Shown: positions 47,573 to 57,176, counted from the first letter of the stretch. The stretch: 64,000 nucleotides of DNA from Vibrio chagasii (GCF_024347355.1 NZ_AP025465.1:3286001-3350000), one strand, 5' to 3'. Notes: generated from the sequence alone by a model not told the origin. Numbers and translations: made by a program.

Positions 47573-49747
47573 TTAGAGCTGTTCTAAACGCGCGTAAGCC
47601 GTTACTAACCACTTAATCCCTTCCCCATTAAACGCCACTTGCACCCGGCTCTGTGGACCACTTCCTTCAAAGTTGATGATCGTGCCTTCACCAAACTTAG
47701 GATGTTTCACGCGAGAGCCTAAGCTAAAACCTGTTTCATTAAAGTTCTCTTTGACTGCAGTTTGGCTAAAGCGACCACTGCTCGTAGGGCGACTCACCTG
47801 TGCTTTCATACGCACTTCATCCAGACAGGTTTCTGGCAACTCACGAATAAAGCGTGATGGTTTGTGGTATTTGTCTTGTCCGTACAAGCGACGCATCTCA
47901 GCGTAAGTGATGTACAGCTTCTCCATCGCACGAGTCATGCCTACGTAACATAGGCGACGCTCTTCTTCCAAGCGCCCCGCTTCTTCAGCAGACATCTGGC
48001 TTGGGAACATGCCTTCTTCGACACCCACCATGAATACCATTGGGAACTCTAGACCTTTAGCACTGTGTAGAGTCATAAGCTGAACCGCATCATCAAACTC
48101 ATCAGCCTGACCTTCACCCGCTTCTAAAGCCGCGTGCGTTAAGAATGCTGTTAGCATGCTCATCTCATCGGCTTCTTCTGGCTTCTCGAACTGACGAGTT
48201 GCCGTTACCAATTCTTCCAAGTTCTCAATACGCGCTTTCGATTTCTCGCCTTTCTCTTGCTCGTACATCGCAAATAGACCTGAAGATTTAATCACATGGT
48301 CAGTTTGCTCATGTAAATTCAGCTCTAACGTGTCGTCTTCAAGCGCATTAATTAACTCGATAAAGCGGCTTAAGGCACCCGCTGCACGACCTGGCAGTAC
48401 TTGTTCTTCCAACAAAGCGATACTCGCTTGCCACATCGTCGCACCACGGTCACGCGCTGCAAATCGAATCGTCTCTAGAGTCTTGTCACCCAAGCCACGT
48501 GTTGGCGTATTAACCACACGTTCAAAAGCGGCATCATCGTTACGGTTACCCATTAAACGCAGGTAGCTCAATGCATCTTTGATCTCCTGACGTTCGAAGA
48601 ATCGCATACCACCGTAGATTCGGTATGGTAAGCCCGCTTGAATCAACGCTTCTTCCAGAACACGAGATTGGGCGTTATTACGATAAAGCATCGCCGTATC
48701 TTCGAGTGCACCACCTTTCTCTTGCCACTCTTTAATCTTACTTACCGTGAAGCGAGCTTCATCAAGCTCGTTGTAAGCTGAGTAGACGGAGATTGGCTCA
48801 CCATCGTTACCATCGGTCCACAACTCTTTACCCATTCGCTCAGTGTTGTTTGAGATAAGCTCGTTCGATGCTTGCAAGATGATTTTGGTTGAGCGGTAGT
48901 TTTGCTCTAATCGAATCGTTGAAGCGCCAGGGAATTCGTCCAAGAACTTCTGAATATTCTCGATTTTTGCACCACGCCAGCCATAGATAGATTGATCATC
49001 ATCACCTACGATCATCACTCGACAATCAGGGCCAGCCATCATACGCAGCCAAGCATATTGGATGTTGTTGGTATCTTGGAATTCGTCGACCAAAATATGC
49101 TTAAAGCGCGCTTGGTAGTGCTCACGAATGTGTTTCTTGTCGCGCAATAGCTCGTGTGATCTCAGCAAAATCTCCGCGAAGTCCACCAATCCAGCACGGT
49201 CACACGCTTCTTGATAAGCCGAGTAAATCTTTAACCATGTTTGAGTTACTGGATCATGGTAGGCATCAATGTGGTTCGGGCGCAGGCCTTCATCTTTCTT
49301 GCCGTTGATCCACCACGAAGCTTGCTTAGCAGGCCACTGCTTTTCATCGAGGTTTTGTGCTTTGATTAAGCGGCGTAATAGACGAATCTGATCATCGGAA
49401 TCAATGATCTGGAAGTCTTCTGGCAATTTTGCATCTAGGTAGTGAGCACGCAGAATACGGTGACAAATACCATGGAAGGTACCGTTCCACATGCCTGACG
49501 AGCTGCCCATCATCAACTCTTCAATACGACCACGCATCTCTGCCGCCGCTTTATTGGTGAAGGTTACTGACATTATAGAGAACGGGGATGCTTGCTCGAC
49601 ACTCTGCAGCCAAGCGATACGATGCACCAAAACTCGCGTTTTACCACTACCAGCACCAGCCAGAATAAGTAGGTTTTCTAAAGGTGCTGCGACCGCCTCA
49701 CGTTGTTTGTCGTTTAGGCCATCGAGTAAAAGCGAAGGATCTATCAT
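47573..49747 (-). CDS. uvrD: DNA helicase II UvrD
   Basis: 724 residues, the usual length. SF1 helicase motifs: Walker A AGAGSGKT (about 32-39), VDEFQDTN, GDDDQSIYGWRGA, EQNYRST and the VALTTRA-like YVGMTRA near the C-terminus. It acts in nucleotide excision and mismatch repair. A LexA-like box lies just upstream of the start. Confidence 0.97.
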   Translation of the reverse strand: MIDPSLLLDGLNDKQREAVAAPLENLLILAGAGSGKTRVLVHRIAWLQSVEQASPFSIMSVTFTNKAAAEMRGRIEELMMGSSSGMWNGTFHGICHRILRAHYLDAKLPEDFQIIDSDDQIRLLRRLIKAQNLDEKQWPAKQASWWINGKKDEGLRPNHIDAYHDPVTQTWLKIYSAYQEACDRAGLVDFAEILLRSHELLRDKKHIREHYQARFKHILVDEFQDTNNIQYAWLRMMAGPDCRVMIVGDDDQSIYGWRGAKIENIQKFLDEFPGASTIRLEQNYRSTKIILQASNELISNNTERMGKELWTDGNDGEPISVYSAYNELDEARFTVSKIKEWQEKGGALEDTAMLYRNNAQSRVLEEALIQAGLPYRIYGGMRFFERQEIKDALSYLRLMGNRNDDAAFERVVNTPTRGLGDKTLETIRFAARDRGATMWQASIALLEEQVLPGRAAGALSRFIELINALEDDTLELNLHEQTDHVIKSSGLFAMYEQEKGEKSKARIENLEELVTATRQFEKPEEADEMSMLTAFLTHAALEAGEGQADEFDDAVQLMTLHSAKGLEFPMVFMVGVEEGMFPSQMSAEEAGRLEEERRLCYVGMTRAMEKLYITYAEMRRLYGQDKYHKPSRFIRELPETCLDEVRMKAQVSRPTSSGRFSQTAVKENFNETGFSLGSRVKHPKFGEGTIINFEGSGPQSRVQVAFNGEGIKWLVTAYARLEQL

Positions 49748-49762
49748 TGGATATGCTCACTA

Positions 49763-49778
49763 CTGGGTATTTATACAT
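49763..49778 (-). promoter_or_regulatory. LexA (SOS) box of uvrD
   Basis: Minus strand ATGTATAAATACCCAG, 15 bp before the start codon. It differs from the E. coli uvrD operator (CTGTATATATACCCAG) at only two positions and keeps the CCAG half. Confidence 0.65.
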
Positions 49779-50010
49779 AAAAGTTGATTATAACCTAAAC
49801 ACTAGGCTGCGTTTAGAATATTAAGAAGAAAAAACCATCAAAAAATAACATCACCTAATCAAACACTTAATAGCTAAATTATCACTTATTTTGATAATTA
49901 TTATAATACTGTGAAATTATTTTCGGGTTGTTCCTATCCCTTTTAGTAAGCAAGTTAACAACTCATTAACCTGCGATGTGTAAATACTATTAAGTCTAGA
50001 GGGAATGACT

Positions 50011-50271
50011 ATGAAAAATTCTAATCTTGCTGTTACAGCTGCAATCACAAGTGTACTAGCGTTTGGCGGTGCCGTTCTTACATCAGCACCTGCGGAAGCA
50101 GCAGCGAAAGAAAAATGCTATGGCGTATCAAAAGCTGGCCAAAATGACTGTGCAACTAAAACAAGTTCATGTGCTGGTACAGCAAAAGAAGACAACCAAT
50201 CCGATGCATTCGTGGTCGTTCCTAAAGGGCTATGTGGCAAGTTAACTGGTGGTAGCACTCAATCATCATAG
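50011..50271 (+). CDS. bufA1: DUF2282 bufferin-type RiPP precursor (BufA1-like)
   Basis: 86 residues from the ATG at 50011 (GAGGGA is 7 bp upstream; an ATG at 50005 has no room for a ribosome-binding site). A Sec signal peptide (to about residue 31, PAEAAA) is followed by a 55-residue core with four cysteines, Cys36, Cys47, Cys54 and Cys75, in the DUF2282 pattern [18 protein letters not shown] and GLCGKL. Homologues (bufferins) are copper-binding peptides whose cysteines are modified by the neighbouring MNIO enzyme. Confidence 0.85.
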   Translation: MKNSNLAVTAAITSVLAFGGAVLTSAPAEAAAKEKCYGVSKAGQNDCATKTSSCAGTAKEDNQSDAFVVVPKGLCGKLTGGSTQSS

Positions 50272-50350
50272 TGCCTGAGGGCATAACTGAACCACTCAGT
50301 ATGGTGAGCTGAATACCAGCTCACCTCCACTACCCATTAGGAGAATCGTT

Positions 50351-51205
50351 GTGACTCAAACTCTTCACCCCAATGCAGGGGTTGGCCTTAGAACACCGCA
50401 CTTAGATTTCTTCAGCCAGAATTCTGATTTGGTAAGTTGGTTAGAGGTTCACAGCGAAAACTACTTCTTACCCCATTCTTCACAGCGCCAACAACTCCGA
50501 GAGATTCGTAATCATCACCACATAAGTTGTCATGGTGTAGGGTTGTCTCTTGGTTCTGTTGAACGAATCAACCAACAGCACTTACTGCAACTCAAAACAC
50601 TTATTGATGATATCGAACCTTTCTTGGTTTCTGATCATTTGAGTTGGAGCCAAACTGGCGGTCACTACTTCAATGACCTGCTACCACTACCTTATACCGA
50701 AGAAGCGTTGGACGTCTTCTGCCGTAACGTCATCGAGGTTCAAGACAGTTTGCAACGTCCTATGTTAATTGAGAATCCATCAAGCTACCTTGCCTTCAAG
50801 CACTCAACGATTCCAGAATGGGAGTTTTTGGCTGAGGTACAAAAGCGTACCGAGTGTCGCCTACTGCTCGATTTCAATAATATTTTCGTCTCATCGTTTA
50901 ATCATGGCTTTAGCTGTGAAGAGTATCTAAATGGCATACCAGCCAACCAAGTGGAAGAGATTCACTTGGCAGGTTTTACCAAAAAGAAGCTCGAGCAAGG
51001 TGAGATTTGGATAGACACGCACAGCAAACCGGTCTGTGATGAAGTGTGGCAACTTTACACTCAGTGGATAGAGCAACATGGCTCTCGCTATACCTTGATT
51101 GAGTGGGATTTAGATATTCCAGAGCCACAAATTCTATTGGCAGAGGCTGCCAAAGCCAGTGAAAAGCTGTATCAACATGACAATCAAAGGAGTCGCGCCT
51201 CATGA
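50351..51205 (+). CDS. bufB1: DUF692 multinuclear iron oxidase (MNIO), BufB-like
   Basis: 284 residues, GTG start after AGGAGAATCGTT. TIM-barrel DUF692 enzyme: metal-ligand candidates lie in VHSENY, SCHGVGLS, SDHLSW, IENPSS, DFNNIFV, IHLAGF, DTHSKP and IEWD. MNIO enzymes oxidise peptide cysteines of RiPP precursors using a di- or tri-iron centre. It lies 79 bp after the precursor gene and overlaps the partner gene by 4 bp (ATGA). Confidence 0.92.
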   Translation: MTQTLHPNAGVGLRTPHLDFFSQNSDLVSWLEVHSENYFLPHSSQRQQLREIRNHHHISCHGVGLSLGSVERINQQHLLQLKTLIDDIEPFLVSDHLSWSQTGGHYFNDLLPLPYTEEALDVFCRNVIEVQDSLQRPMLIENPSSYLAFKHSTIPEWEFLAEVQKRTECRLLLDFNNIFVSSFNHGFSCEEYLNGIPANQVEEIHLAGFTKKKLEQGEIWIDTHSKPVCDEVWQLYTQWIEQHGSRYTLIEWDLDIPEPQILLAEAAKASEKLYQHDNQRSRAS

Positions 51206-51969
51206 GCTACTCCCTAGCGGATGTTCAATCCGAGTTTGCGAATGCCCTGCGCTATCAAAATGACGGTGAGCACTGCGACATCGTGAGCGATCATTTTAGC
51301 GATCAGCAACGCATTCAAATTTACCGCAATAACTTTGTTATTAGCTTAAGCGAAGTTCTCGCTGCGACTTACCCACTGACTGAGGTGTTAGTTGGTGAAG
51401 AGTGCTTCCAACAAATGGCGCGTCAACATGTTCTTAGTTATCCATCGACCTCTGGAGATGTCAGTGGTTATGGCGAGCACTTCGAACAAACCATACAAGC
51501 CTTTCCTTCGGTTGTAGAGGCTGCACCTTACCTTAGTGAAGTGGCACGCTATGAATGGCAAAAGGACAGTTTAGCGAGACTCGCATGTGCAACTCCCCCG
51601 CATCAACAGCCACTCTCCTGTTTAGCTTCCGTGCCACAAGAGCGGCAAGGCGCCTTGGTTTTCCACATCAAGGGTTCGATAACGCTATTCGATTCTTACT
51701 ATGCCGTAATAGCGCTTGAACACGCTATCGACCAACAGCAACTGGAAGGGTTAGACATCAATCGCGCAGAGCTTGGAATAATAATCCGAGCCGAGAATTC
51801 ACAGCTCGAAAGCCACAGCCTAACCAAGGAGTGCCACCAACTGCTCATTGAGCTTCAATCTGGTAAAGCGCTCGGAGAAGTAACGCCTTCGCTACTGCAA
51901 CATCTGAATGCTGTCATGGCGCTCAACGTCATCTCAGGTTTTTCAATCAATGATGAATTGGAGACATAA
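51202..51969 (+). CDS. bufC1: DUF2063 partner protein, BufC-like
   Basis: 255 residues. The N-terminal DUF2063 domain (about 5-95, QRIQIYRNNFVISLSEVLAATYPLTEVLVGE in part) is followed by a beta-rich C-terminal domain. In MNIO systems this subunit binds the precursor leader and presents it to the oxidase. Translationally coupled to the MNIO gene. Confidence 0.88.
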   Translation: MSYSLADVQSEFANALRYQNDGEHCDIVSDHFSDQQRIQIYRNNFVISLSEVLAATYPLTEVLVGEECFQQMARQHVLSYPSTSGDVSGYGEHFEQTIQAFPSVVEAAPYLSEVARYEWQKDSLARLACATPPHQQPLSCLASVPQERQGALVFHIKGSITLFDSYYAVIALEHAIDQQQLEGLDINRAELGIIIRAENSQLESHSLTKECHQLLIELQSGKALGEVTPSLLQHLNAVMALNVISGFSINDELET

Positions 51970-51970
51970 T

Positions 51971-52429
51971 ATGGATAACAACACAGTCACAAACATGATG
52001 GCTCAATACGACAATTTGATTGAGAAATCTCAGGCACTTTTCGTCCCAGTGCTGCTTCTTTTCTGTCGCCTTTGGGTGGCGTGGGTATTCTTCAACTCTG
52101 GGCTGACCAAGATAGCGACCTGGGATAGCACCCTCTACTTGTTCGAATTGGAATATCAGGTGCCTCTATTACCGTGGGAATTAGCGGCCTATATGGGAAC
52201 AGCTGCTGAATTAATCCTACCGGTATTCTTAGCGCTTGGTTTGTTAACACGCCCGATGGCCGCCGCACTTTTTGTTTTCAACATTATTGCTGTCGTGTCT
52301 TACCCAGTACTGTGGGACCAAGGCTTCTACGACCATCAACTTTGGGGATTGATGATTCTTATCGTCATCGTATGGGGTGCTGGACCGTTTTCATTAGATA
52401 GAGTTTTGAAAGCGCAATTCAGAGGCTAA
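51971..52429 (+). CDS. DoxX-family membrane protein
   Basis: 152 residues from ATG 51971 (GGAG 7 bp upstream), one base after the partner's stop. Four membrane helices; LFCRLWVAWVFFNSGLTKIA is typical of DoxX. DoxX proteins are common in MNIO/bufferin operons; the role there is unknown. The longer frame starting at 51908 is a shadow of the previous gene. Confidence 0.88.
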   Translation: MDNNTVTNMMAQYDNLIEKSQALFVPVLLLFCRLWVAWVFFNSGLTKIATWDSTLYLFELEYQVPLLPWELAAYMGTAAELILPVFLALGLLTRPMAAALFVFNIIAVVSYPVLWDQGFYDHQLWGLMILIVIVWGAGPFSLDRVLKAQFRG

Positions 52430-52457
52430 CTAAAAGATCGATAACCCCAAACGCAAA

Positions 52458-52479
52458 AAACCACTCAATTGAGTGGTTT
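52458..52479 (+). terminator. Terminator of the bufferin operon
   Basis: Stem AAACCACTC / GAGTGGTTT with AATT loop and TCTTTTTT tail. It also faces the convergent gene at 52500. Confidence 0.9.
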
Positions 52480-52499
52480 CTTTTTTAACTGGGGTAAGC

Positions 52500-52781
52500 T
52501 TACTTTTCTAGAAAAGCCTGAAGCTCTTCAGCCGAGATGCCTTGCTCTGCTAGCTCTTTTGCTAATAGCTGAACTTGCTCACCTTTACGAGACTCTACCA
52601 CACGCTGAAATTGGTAGATGATATCTCGTAAAGTATCGATTGGAACTTGTTTTGCCGCACTGCGAATACGCTCTTCACTTTGGTTCCCTAGCTCTTTAAG
52701 CAATTTACCAAACATAACCTTTTCAGGTGCATCTTCCATTTGTTCTAAGACGCGCGCCATTTCATAGGTTGTTAATGACAT
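52500..52781 (-). CDS. Small unknown alpha-helical protein
   Basis: 93 residues, all helical and charged, no signal peptide or membrane span. The C-terminal half (LRDIIYQFQRVVESRKGE then LAKELAEQGISAEELQAFL) resembles the coiled-coil oligomerisation domain of H-NS-type proteins, but there is no C-terminal DNA-binding domain. That likeness is by eye only. Family not recognised. Confidence 0.65.
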   Translation of the reverse strand: MSLTTYEMARVLEQMEDAPEKVMFGKLLKELGNQSEERIRSAAKQVPIDTLRDIIYQFQRVVESRKGEQVQLLAKELAEQGISAEELQAFLEK

Positions 52782-52884
52782 TACAGTATTTTTCCGTTGG
52801 GGACTTACGTTTCAATATATGACCAATATACCATGTTTTAACATTTCGCAAACCGCCATTTGTATATTTTGCTACCCTTATTGC

Positions 52885-54084
52885 TTATGCTTTTGCAAAT
52901 GTTGCATGCCATGACTTGCCTGCCTTACTAAATAAGATTAACAATGCTGGAGCAAAGAAGAATGTTTGTAATGCAAATATCTCTTGGGAATTTAAATCAA
53001 GACGCTGCACTGTACCAACAAGTAGTCCAGAACCACTCATTTGAAACAAACCAATCAAAGCTGATGCAGTCCCTGCACGATCACCGAATGGCTCCAATGC
53101 TTTTCCCGCAGATGTACCTAGAACCCAAGCGAAGCCAACAGATGACAGGAAGATAGGAAACATGAAAGCAATCGGGCTATTTTGTCGAGCAAGTAGCAAC
53201 ATTATCACACCCGCTAGACCGAGCATTAAAATACCGATAACAAGAGTTTTATAAGTCCCAAAACGGTCCATAAATTTTGGTGCGGTAAACGCAGCGGCAA
53301 TATTGAATACCGCGTTAAAACTGAACCAAAAAGTAAATTCCTTCATAGTCAAACCGAGGTTTTCCATCAATACAACCGGTGCTGAGGTTACATAAGCGAG
53401 GATCACAGCCATCGCCATCAAACACAAAGTGGCGTGAAAAAGGAATGAAGGTGTTTTCAATATAGACCAGTAGCGCTCTAGTTTGAACACCGCTACCTTT
53501 TCCATCGCCGGGTTCGATTCTTTCATTCGGAAGAATAAGATAGTACCGACAACGACAGCGAAGCCTGTCATAAAGCTAAAGTTCGAACGCCAGCCAAATT
53601 GATGAGTTAACCAAGCGCCAAGAATCGGTGCCAATGCAGGAATAAAGCAAATAGCGCCATTAAGGTAGCTGATCATTCGGCCACTCTTCTCTGGACCAAA
53701 TAGATCGCGAACCGTTGCAAAGGCTGCCACAGAAGTCGCACAAGCTCCTAAGCCTTGTAGCAGCCGAGCTATTAGCATCATATCAATCGATTGAGCTGCC
53801 CACGCCAAGCAAGCACTCAATGCATAGATACTAACACCTCCCAATGCAACGGTTCGACGTCCTAGCTTATCCGCCAAAGGGCCGGCAAATAGTTGGCCGA
53901 CACCCATAGCAAACAAAAACCAAGTGATCGTATCTTGTGCTAATGCATGTTCCACGTGAAACGCTGTCGAAATCTGTGGCAGAGCTGGCAGGTAGATATC
54001 AATAGCCAAAGGGCTAAAAAGAACCAGCATTGCCAATAAAGCAACCTGCAGTTTACTAGGGGTTGGAAGCGCGTTAGAAGGCAC
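52885..54084 (-). CDS. Bcr/CflA-family MFS drug transporter
   Basis: 399 residues, 12 membrane segments. MFS motif A is GPLADKLGRR, and the first helix carries the Bcr-type LAIDIYLPALPQI. The start is taken as GTG 54084 (GGAG 7 bp upstream); an in-frame ATG at 54150 adds 22 residues without a ribosome-binding site and would overlap the promoter space of the divergent LysR gene. The substrate is unknown. A parS-like site lies in its coding sequence. Confidence 0.92.
   Translation of the reverse strand: MPSNALPTPSKLQVALLAMLVLFSPLAIDIYLPALPQISTAFHVEHALAQDTITWFLFAMGVGQLFAGPLADKLGRRTVALGGVSIYALSACLAWAAQSIDMMLIARLLQGLGACATSVAAFATVRDLFGPEKSGRMISYLNGAICFIPALAPILGAWLTHQFGWRSNFSFMTGFAVVVGTILFFRMKESNPAMEKVAVFKLERYWSILKTPSFLFHATLCLMAMAVILAYVTSAPVVLMENLGLTMKEFTFWFSFNAVFNIAAAFTAPKFMDRFGTYKTLVIGILMLGLAGVIMLLLARQNSPIAFMFPIFLSSVGFAWVLGTSAGKALEPFGDRAGTASALIGLFQMSGSGLLVGTVQRLDLNSQEIFALQTFFFAPALLILFSKAGKSWHATFAKA
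53948..53963. promoter_or_regulatory. parS: parS-like ParB-binding site 1
   Basis: TGTTCCACGTGAAACG matches the consensus TGTTNCACGTGNAACA at all but the last base. It is in the coding sequence of the MFS gene, 3.2 kb from the next site. Confidence 0.8.
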
Positions 54085-54185
54085 AAGATTCTCCGGATGA
54101 GTTAATTTAGGTGCATAATAACCAACTAAAGATATGAACAAAAATGGCATATAATCATTAGCATTATTCCAATAAGGAAACTCAC

Positions 54186-55127
54186 ATGAATATCGAGAAA
54201 CTATCGCGCCTCGACCTCAATCTACTAGTTTGCTTGCAGGTGCTAATGGAAGAGCAGAGTGTTACACGCACTGCACATCGATTGTGCCTGAGCCAGTCAG
54301 CAGTGAGTAAATCATTGGCCAAACTTCGCGAACAATTTAATGACCCTCTTTTTACGCGAAGTGCACACGGCCTACGCCCGACACCAAAAGCAGTGTTCCT
54401 TAAGCCACGGTTGGAAACACTGATCAATCAACTTGATGTGCTTACCCAACCGGAGACATTCATTCCCAACAACAGTGACCACAGTTTTCACATTGCAGCG
54501 GTTGAAAGTGTCTACCCGTTGATTCTTCCTCACTTCTTACCTGCGATTTTTCGCCAAGCACCGAAGGTAAATATCAACACTCACGCTTGGACGGAGCAAA
54601 CCTTTAAGAAATTACAGCTTGGTGAACTCGATATCGGCCTCACGGGTAAAGACATCGACATCAACGACGCGCGTTTAACCATGTTGCCGCCAGATGATAT
54701 TTGCGAACAAGAGATCTACCGAGATGCACAGATGTGTGTATTGAGACGCAACCACCCTGCTCTGAGTGGTCAATGGGATCTGGAAACCTATCTGGCACAA
54801 CGTCATGTTCAAGTAAGGTGTGATGGTAATGATCGTTGGTTACTCGACTACAAACTTGCCGACCTTGGTCATCAACGTGATATCGCTATTTCTGTTCCCG
54901 ACTTCAACAGTGCCGCAAGCCTGTGTACCTACACCGACTTTGTATTTACCGCACCAAGCCACTTCACTCATCTGGTTGCGAAGCAGCTCGACTTAGTGGT
55001 TGTGCCTCTGCCAATGGAATTTCCACCAATGGCTTACACTCTGTTTTGGCACCGTGATAGAGAAAACGACCCAGCCTTAACTTGGTTGCGAGATATCATC
55101 AAAGAAAAAACTCTGCACCTCAGATAA
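54186..55127 (+). CDS. LysR-family transcriptional regulator
   Basis: 313 residues. N-terminal winged HTH (SRLDLNLLVCLQVLMEEQSV then HRLCLSQSAVSKSLAKLRE, in part) and a periplasmic-binding-type co-inducer domain. Divergent from the MFS gene, which it probably controls. The 101-bp space to the MFS start holds both promoters. Confidence 0.93.
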   Translation: MNIEKLSRLDLNLLVCLQVLMEEQSVTRTAHRLCLSQSAVSKSLAKLREQFNDPLFTRSAHGLRPTPKAVFLKPRLETLINQLDVLTQPETFIPNNSDHSFHIAAVESVYPLILPHFLPAIFRQAPKVNINTHAWTEQTFKKLQLGELDIGLTGKDIDINDARLTMLPPDDICEQEIYRDAQMCVLRRNHPALSGQWDLETYLAQRHVQVRCDGNDRWLLDYKLADLGHQRDIAISVPDFNSAASLCTYTDFVFTAPSHFTHLVAKQLDLVVVPLPMEFPPMAYTLFWHRDRENDPALTWLRDIIKEKTLHLR

Positions 55128-55249
55128 AAATGGCGTACAGCGTTTGCAGCAAACGAACAAAAGCGCTAGCTTATTGACCTAATAAGTCCCCTCACAGGTA
55201 TATCGGCTGTGAGTGTTAACAAGGACCCTAACAATAAGGATAAACACAG

Positions 55250-57040
55250 ATGCACAATATCACTGCGGAACGCGTTACTGCGGTTCGAGCTTGGCTTGAA
55301 GCAAACCACTTAGATGCTGTTATCATTCCACATGAAGACGAGTACCTAGGTGAATACGTTCCAGCTCACAACGAGCGACTTCACTGGCTAACCGGTTTCA
55401 CTGGCTCTGCAGGTGCGGCTGTTATCACTCGCGAAAACGCGGCTATTTTTGTTGATGGTCGCTATACCGTCCAGGTTCGTAAACAAGTACCTGGTGAGCT
55501 ATTTGAGTATCGCCACCTTATTGAAGAACCGGCTTTAGATTGGATCATCAATTCACTAGCGCAAGGCAGTAAAGTTGCATTCGACCCACGCATGCATACG
55601 GCGGCTTGGCTGAAAGGCGCTCAAGCTAAACTGGCAGAGAAAGTTGAACTAACAACACTATCTTCGAATTCAATTGATGAACTTTGGTCTGATCGTCCTG
55701 AGCCTGTAGTATCTGATGTTCGCCTAATGACAACCGACGCCGTAGGCCAATCAAGTGAAAGCAAACGCGCAGAAATTGCAAGCCTACTAAAAGCCAAAGG
55801 CGCTGATGCCGCTATCCTTACTGAGCTGGATTCAATCTGCTGGTTACTCAACATTCGTGGTTTAGACGTATCTCGTCTGCCGGTTGTGTTATCTAATGCA
55901 ATCATTCACGCCGATGAAAGTGTCGATTTCTTCTTAGACCCAGTTCGTATCCCTGCAGGCTTTGAAGCGCACGTTGGTAATGGTATTCGTGTTTCTCACC
56001 CATCTGAGCTTGAAGCCCGCCTTCAATCTTTAGAAGGTAAGAATGTGTCTGTTGATTCAGGCACAAGCAATGCTTGGTACACGCTTGTTCTCCAAAACGC
56101 CGGTGCTCATATCATTGAAGCAGCCGACCCATGCCTAATGCCAAAAGCCGCGAAGAACGAAACAGAAATTGCCGGCATGAAAGCGTGTCACATCCGTGAT
56201 GGCGTGGCGATGGCAAAATTCCTATCTTGGATTGATGCAGAAGTGGCGCAAGGTAATCTGCACAACGAAGCGGTACTAGCAGACAAAGTACAGTCATTCC
56301 GTGAGCAAGATCCAACCCTAATGGACCTAAGTTTCGACACAATTTCAGCGGCAGGCGGAAACGCAGCCATGTGTCACTACAACCATGAGAACCAGCCTGA
56401 GCCGGGTCAGCTAGAGATGAACACTCTGTACCTAGTCGATTCAGGCGGTCAATACCTAGATGGCACAACCGACATCACACGTACTATCGCAATTGGCCAA
56501 CCAAGCGAAGAAATGATTCAACAGTTCACTCTTGCACTTAAGGGCCACATCGGTATTGCACGCGCTCGCTTCCCACAAGATACTCGTGGTTTCCAACTGG
56601 ATATCCTAGCGCGCCAGCACTTATGGGCAGAAGGCTTCGACTATGACCACGGTACTGGTCACGGCGTTGGCCACTTCCTAAGTGTTCATGAAGGTCCGCA
56701 AAGCATCTCTAAGAAGCTAATCGATGTCCCTCTTGTTGAAGGTATGGTGTTATCAAATGAGCCGGGTTACTACCGTGCCGATGAATTTGGTATCCGTATC
56801 GAAAACTTAGAGCTGGTTGTTGAGCTTCCAACTCAAGGTGACTTCTCAGTGCTAACATTTGAGTCGCTAACACGTTGCCCTATCGACAAGCGCAACATCA
56901 ACGTCGATCTACTGACACGCCCGGAACTTGCATGGCTAAACGATTACCACCAAAAGGTGTGGAACGATGTTAGCCCACTAGTTGAAGGTGATACGTTAGA
57001 GTGGCTACGCCAAGCAACAACGCCACTAGCTCACGCTTAA
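55250..57040 (+). CDS. Aminopeptidase P (M24B family), three-domain type
   Basis: 596 residues, longer than E. coli PepP (441) and like the eukaryotic XPNPEP1 type. Two creatinase-like domains precede the metal-binding M24 domain. Dinuclear metal ligands: two Asp in VDSGGQYLDGTTDI, His in GHGVGHFLSVHEGP, Glu in SNEPGYYR and Glu in RIENLEL. It removes N-terminal residues before proline. AATAAGGATAAACACAG precedes the ATG. Confidence 0.95.
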   Translation: MHNITAERVTAVRAWLEANHLDAVIIPHEDEYLGEYVPAHNERLHWLTGFTGSAGAAVITRENAAIFVDGRYTVQVRKQVPGELFEYRHLIEEPALDWIINSLAQGSKVAFDPRMHTAAWLKGAQAKLAEKVELTTLSSNSIDELWSDRPEPVVSDVRLMTTDAVGQSSESKRAEIASLLKAKGADAAILTELDSICWLLNIRGLDVSRLPVVLSNAIIHADESVDFFLDPVRIPAGFEAHVGNGIRVSHPSELEARLQSLEGKNVSVDSGTSNAWYTLVLQNAGAHIIEAADPCLMPKAAKNETEIAGMKACHIRDGVAMAKFLSWIDAEVAQGNLHNEAVLADKVQSFREQDPTLMDLSFDTISAAGGNAAMCHYNHENQPEPGQLEMNTLYLVDSGGQYLDGTTDITRTIAIGQPSEEMIQQFTLALKGHIGIARARFPQDTRGFQLDILARQHLWAEGFDYDHGTGHGVGHFLSVHEGPQSISKKLIDVPLVEGMVLSNEPGYYRADEFGIRIENLELVVELPTQGDFSVLTFESLTRCPIDKRNINVDLLTRPELAWLNDYHQKVWNDVSPLVEGDTLEWLRQATTPLAHA

Positions 57041-57092
57041 TGCCTAAATAGATAGGTAACTTAGTCAAACCAGTTTAGCTAAGTTAGATACG

Positions 57093-57120
57093 AAAACGGC
57101 TACCTAAAGGTAGCCGTTTT
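57093..57120 (+). terminator. Terminator of aminopeptidase P
   Basis: Perfect 12-bp stem AAAACGGCTACC / GGTAGCCGTTTT, 4-nt loop, T-run. Confidence 0.92.
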
Positions 57121-57144
57121 TATTTGTCGCTTTCACATCACTGA

Positions 57145-57160
57145 TGTTTCACGTGGAACA
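57145..57160. promoter_or_regulatory. parS: parS ParB-binding site 2
   Basis: TGTTTCACGTGGAACA is a full match to the parS consensus TGTTNCACGTGNAACA, extended to a 24-bp near palindrome by flanking CTGA/TCAG. It lies between the convergent aminopeptidase P and thiH genes. Confidence 0.9.
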
Positions 57161-57176
57161 TCAGCCAAGCTGCAAG

